From contig NZ_CP127294.1 in NCBI RefSeq assembly GCF_030285625.1, forward strand, positions 3,668,001 through 3,732,000: 64,000 nt of DNA. Reading direction: 5' to 3'. The position numbers and the translations under genes were made by a program. The stretch comes from Amycolatopsis sp. 2-15. Its GTDB lineage: Bacteria > Actinomycetota > Actinomycetes > Mycobacteriales > Pseudonocardiaceae. The notes beneath the pieces are model-generated. The model was not told the origin of the DNA. It made no database searches and saw only the letters and a list, made by a program, of their open reading frames with translations. How positions within the stretch are numbered: the first letter of the stretch is position 1; each line of letters opens with the position of its first letter. Below are positions 61,228 to 64,000 of the stretch, one piece after another.

Positions 61228-61857
61228 TTACTTTCGGCCGACCACCCCGTGGGTCCAGGCCCAGGCCGCGATCTCGACGCGGTTGCGGGCGCCGAGCTTC
61301 CCCTGAACGTTCGCGAGGTGTGTCTTCACCGTGCCGATCGACAGGTGCAGCGCGGCGGCGATCTCGGCGTTGGTGTTGCCGACGGCCGCGAGCTTCACGA
61401 CGTCGAGCTCCCGCGCTGACAGGCGGTGGTCCGGCGGCGGTGCCGGACGGCTGAGCTGGCGCAGGAGACGAACGGTGATCGACGGGCTGACGAGGGCATC
61501 GCCGGTTCCGGCGGAACGGATGGCCTCGACGAGCAGCCCCGGCCCGGCGTCCTTGAGGATGAACCCGCAGGCGCCGCCCCGCAGTGCTTTGTAGACGTAC
61601 TCGTCCTGGTCGAAGGTCGTGACCACTACGACGTTCACGAAGGAGGAGATGCGCTCCAGCGCGGTGAGACCGTCCATTTTGGGCATCCGGATGTCCATCA
61701 GCGCGACGTCGGGCCGGACGCGGTGTGCCTCGGCCACCGCCTCGACCCCGTCGCCCGCCTCGGCCACGACCTCGATGTCCGGCGCCCGCTTGAGGATCAG
61801 CCCGAACCCGGTGCGCACCATCGCCTGGTCGTCGGCGACCAGTACCGAAATCGTCAC
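61228..61857 (-). CDS. LuxR/NarL-family response regulator
   Basis: The protein has 209 residues. The receiver domain has the acidic pocket VADDQ and phospho-acceptor Asp in VALMDIRMPKMDGL, plus the Lys in FILKDAGPG. The C-terminal HTH is LSARELDVVKLAAVGNTNAE, then HLSIGTVKTHLANVQGKLGA. Start overlaps the kinase stop by 4 bp. The divergent ABC exporter is the likely target. Confidence 0.95.
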   Translation of the reverse strand: MTISVLVADDQAMVRTGFGLILKRAPDIEVVAEAGDGVEAVAEAHRVRPDVALMDIRMPKMDGLTALERISSFVNVVVVTTFDQDEYVYKALRGGACGFILKDAGPGLLVEAIRSAGTGDALVSPSITVRLLRQLSRPAPPPDHRLSARELDVVKLAAVGNTNAEIAAALHLSIGTVKTHLANVQGKLGARNRVEIAAWAWTHGVVGRK

Positions 61858-62984
61858 GCGCTCGCTCCCGTCAGCGGCAGGGCGGCGTCGACGAGCCAGC
61901 CGCCGCCTTCGTCCGGTCCCGCGACGAACCGCCCGCCGAGGGCTTCCACGCGTTCGGCCAGCCCGACCAGGCCGAACCCGCCGTGGCCGCCGCGCACGGT
62001 CCGGCCGTCATTGCGCACGCGGACCTGCAGCTCGCTCTCCTGGCGGTGGAGGTCGACGTCCACCGCGGTGGCTTTCCTGGCGTGGCGGTGCACGTTGGTG
62101 AGGGACTCCAGCACCACACGGTAGGCCGACGAAGCGACCTCGGGCGGCACGTCGTCGAGACTGCCCTCCACGCGCAGCCGGGCCCGCGGGCGGTCGAAAC
62201 CGTCGACCAGGGCGGTGAGCTCGGGCAGACCGGCGAGCGGGGCGAGCGGGGCGGCGTCGGCGTCCGGGGAACGAAGCATCCCGACCATCCGGCGCATGGC
62301 GGTCATCGCCTCGCCGCCGGCGTCCTGGATTTCCTGCAGCGCCTGTGCGACCGCCTCGGGCTCTTCGTCCACGACCTCGTGCGCTCCCTGCGCGAGCACG
62401 ACGATGCCCGTCACGTGATGGGCGACGAAGTCGTGCAGGTCTCGCGCGAACTCGGCGCGCTGTTCCGCTTTCACCGTGCCGATCTCGGCTTCCCGGGCCG
62501 TGCGGACGAGCTTCAGGTAGGCCGCGACCGCGGTCGTGGACGTGGCGATGAACAGCAGGACGAGCGAGAAGATCACGGCGTGGTCGGTGAACCCCTTCTG
62601 CAGGGGCTGGGTGGTCACGGCTACGAGCACGAGCGCGACGAGCGGGGCCGCGCGCCAGGACCGGAGCCGGATCGTCGTCGTGAAGAGGACTCCCAGCAGC
62701 GCGGCGGTCTCGACGAGGCCCCAGTCCGTGTTGACCTCCTGCCCGGACGTGCCGAACAGCCAGGTCGTGGTGATCGACGCCGCGCCGGCCGCGGTGGCGA
62801 GCATCGAGTGGGGCCGCAGCCACGCGGCGGTGGCGAGCACCGCGGTGACCAGTCCGCAGGGGCCGTACCAAGGCATCCGGGACGGCATCTGCAGGACCCC
62901 GGCGCCGGCGTCGACCAGCGCCAGTACCACCAAAGCCGCGGGCGCCGCCCACTTCCAGGCCGACCTCATCCACTGGATCTTCAC
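61854..62984 (-). CDS. sensor histidine kinase (HisKA_3 type)
   Basis: The protein has 376 residues with about five hydrophobic segments in 10-165. The dimerisation/phospho-acceptor motif is FARDLHDFVAHHVTGIVVLA, and the ATPase N and G boxes are NVHRHARKATAVDVDL and GGHGGFGLVGLAERVEALGG. There is no extracellular domain of note, so it probably senses within the membrane, as antibiotic- or envelope-stress kinases linked to ABC exporters do. Divergent from the exporter gene. Confidence 0.94.
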   Translation of the reverse strand: MKIQWMRSAWKWAAPAALVVLALVDAGAGVLQMPSRMPWYGPCGLVTAVLATAAWLRPHSMLATAAGAASITTTWLFGTSGQEVNTDWGLVETAALLGVLFTTTIRLRSWRAAPLVALVLVAVTTQPLQKGFTDHAVIFSLVLLFIATSTTAVAAYLKLVRTAREAEIGTVKAEQRAEFARDLHDFVAHHVTGIVVLAQGAHEVVDEEPEAVAQALQEIQDAGGEAMTAMRRMVGMLRSPDADAAPLAPLAGLPELTALVDGFDRPRARLRVEGSLDDVPPEVASSAYRVVLESLTNVHRHARKATAVDVDLHRQESELQVRVRNDGRTVRGGHGGFGLVGLAERVEALGGRFVAGPDEGGGWLVDAALPLTGASA

Positions 62985-63057
62985 GTGAGCCGACTGTAGG
63001 CCGCCGCGGCCGCACAGAGATCAGCCGATCGGCCGAGGTGGTTCGTGCTTACGGCAG

Positions 63058-63777
63058 ATGGCGCGCCGGACAAGGCCGACGACGATCGCGGTCGTGAAAC
63101 CGTTCACCACTGAAGCCGCCGTGGCCGCGCGTGAGCTGACCAAGCTCTACGGCACCGGCGCGGCCGCCGTGCGGGCCCTCGACGACGTCAGCGTTTCGTT
63201 CGAGGCCGGCGCGTTCAGCGCGATCATGGGGCCGTCGGGATCCGGGAAGTCGACGTTGATGCACTGCCTGGCCGGCCTGGAGACGCCGACGTCGGGACAC
63301 GTGTTCGTCGGCTCGCTCGACCTGGCGGGGCAGCCCGACCGGGTCCTGACGGCGGTGCGCCGGGATCGGATCGGGTTCGTGTTCCAGGCGTTCAACCTCC
63401 TGCCGTCGATGAGCGCGCAGGACAACATCGTGCTGCCGTTGCGGCTGGCCGGGCGGAAGGCGGACCAGGCCTGGTTCTCGACGCTCACGGAGTTCCTGGG
63501 GCTGCGCGAGCGGCTCGCGCACCGGCCCGCGGAGCTGTCGGGCGGTCAGCAGCAGCGCGTCGCGCTCGCGCGGGCGCTCGTGACGCGACCGGACGTCGTG
63601 TTCGCCGACGAGCCCACGGGCAGCCTCGATTCCACCGCGGGCACCGAAGTCCTCACGCTGCTGCGCCACTGCGTGCGCGAGTTCGGGCAGACGGTGGTCA
63701 TGGTGACGCACGACGAGCGCGCGGCGGGGCACGCGGACCGGGTCGTGCACATGGCCGACGGGAAGGTCTCCGAGTGA
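63058..63777 (+). CDS. ABC transporter ATP-binding protein (MacB/LolD type)
   Basis: The protein has 239 residues with Walker [15 protein letters not shown]-loop FVFQAFNLLP, signature [15 protein letters not shown], Walker B VVFADEPTGSLDS and H-loop VMVTHDE. This is the FtsX-permease-linked exporter type. The true start may be the GTG at 63094 (KPFTTEAAVAARELTKLYG), since the first 12 residues look unlike the family. It is coupled to the permease by a 4-bp overlap. Confidence 0.93.
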   Translation: MARRTRPTTIAVVKPFTTEAAVAARELTKLYGTGAAAVRALDDVSVSFEAGAFSAIMGPSGSGKSTLMHCLAGLETPTSGHVFVGSLDLAGQPDRVLTAVRRDRIGFVFQAFNLLPSMSAQDNIVLPLRLAGRKADQAWFSTLTEFLGLRERLAHRPAELSGGQQQRVALARALVTRPDVVFADEPTGSLDSTAGTEVLTLLRHCVREFGQTVVMVTHDERAAGHADRVVHMADGKVSE

Positions 63778-64000
63778 AGCGCTTCCTGCCAGTCGTGGCC
63801 ATCGGTTTCGCGGCGTTCTTCGCCTTCGGCGCCGTGCTGGCCCAGGGGATCACGGCGGCGACGCTGGCTCGCGGACACGTCGGTCACCTCGACCAGATCT
63901 CGGCGGTGCTCGCCGCGTTCGTGCTCGTGGCCGCACTCACCGCCGTTCTCGTCGCGACCACGGTCTTCCGCATCACCTTCGCCCAGCGCACGGGGGAGCT
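63774..64000 (+). CDS. FtsX-like ABC permease, truncated by the window edge
   Basis: A GTG overlapping the ATPase stop opens MKRFLPVVAIGFAAFFAFGA with a first membrane helix and a second one (LAAFVLVAALTAVLVATTVF) before the window ends. Position and composition fit the permease of a MacB-type exporter, of which only about 75 residues are visible. Confidence 0.8.
   Translation, partial: MKRFLPVVAIGFAAFFAFGAVLAQGITAATLARGHVGHLDQISAVLAAFVLVAALTAVLVATTVFRITFAQRTGE

Noticed and set aside
61204..63030. GATCAGCCGA repeated at 63019 and, inverted, near 61205 as a response-regulator site
   Set aside because: Ten bases in G+C-rich DNA, one copy downstream of the regulator gene; not enough to claim an operator.

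Overview
The window is chromosomal DNA of a high-G+C actinomycete, most likely a Pseudonocardiaceae species of the Amycolatopsis type. The grounds are the base and codon composition, frequent GTG starts, 4-bp ATGA operon overlaps, a DasR-type operator, and an integrated pSAM2-type integrative and conjugative element (AICE) that carries a small protein of a kind known from Amycolatopsis. Species assignment is inference. I see no rRNA, tRNA or CRISPR array.

Layout. 1-9 kb: an XRE regulator and a flavin-dependent oxidoreductase, the latter enclosed by two inverted 117-bp palindromic repeats; an exported M20 amidohydrolase; and a GntR-creatininase-ABC transporter-esterase operon behind one regulated promoter. 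9-20 kb: a mixed region of regulators (two LysR), GNAT, VOC, SRPBCC and SDR enzymes, a possible PIN toxin pair, and an RNase Z gene split by a one-base frameshift. 20-25 kb: a RecB-nuclease/helicase fusion followed by 1.5 kb without genes that holds three copies of a diverged structured repeat. 25-31.5 kb: flavin monooxygenases (one Tet(X)-like, behind a TetR gene with two palindromic operators), a DeoR regulator, an MFS transporter, and a secreted AA10 lytic polysaccharide monooxygenase under a DasR-type site.

32.98-44.87 kb is an 11.9-kb AICE inserted in the last codons of an aldehyde dehydrogenase gene. A 16-bp direct repeat marks both ends. The element brings its own synonymous version of the last codons, so the host protein keeps its C-terminus, and the displaced original tail survives at the right end. 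The backbone is integrase, excisionase, RepSA-type initiator, FtsK-like transfer protein and small conserved proteins. The cargo is a TmrB-like ATP-binding protein, a flavoprotein/XRE pair, and a markedly A+T-richer two-gene unit (winged-helix protein plus PLD-like protein). That unit is the best candidate in the window for an undescribed, possibly anti-phage, system.

45-64 kb returns to host DNA: a hydrolase-TetR-methyltransferase operon with its operator; a catabolic block of two operons (C45 acylase-like hydrolase, polar amino acid ABC transporter and ornithine aminotransferase; decarboxylating-type dehydrogenase, semialdehyde dehydrogenase, cupin and GntR) plus an esterase and an RpiR regulator; a CopD-like membrane protein; a lipoprotein; and a two-component system divergent from an ABC exporter that runs off the window. 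The two catabolic operons share a GTAG-N6-CTAC motif in their upstream regions, so I read them as one regulon for an acylated, omega-amino compound of unknown identity.
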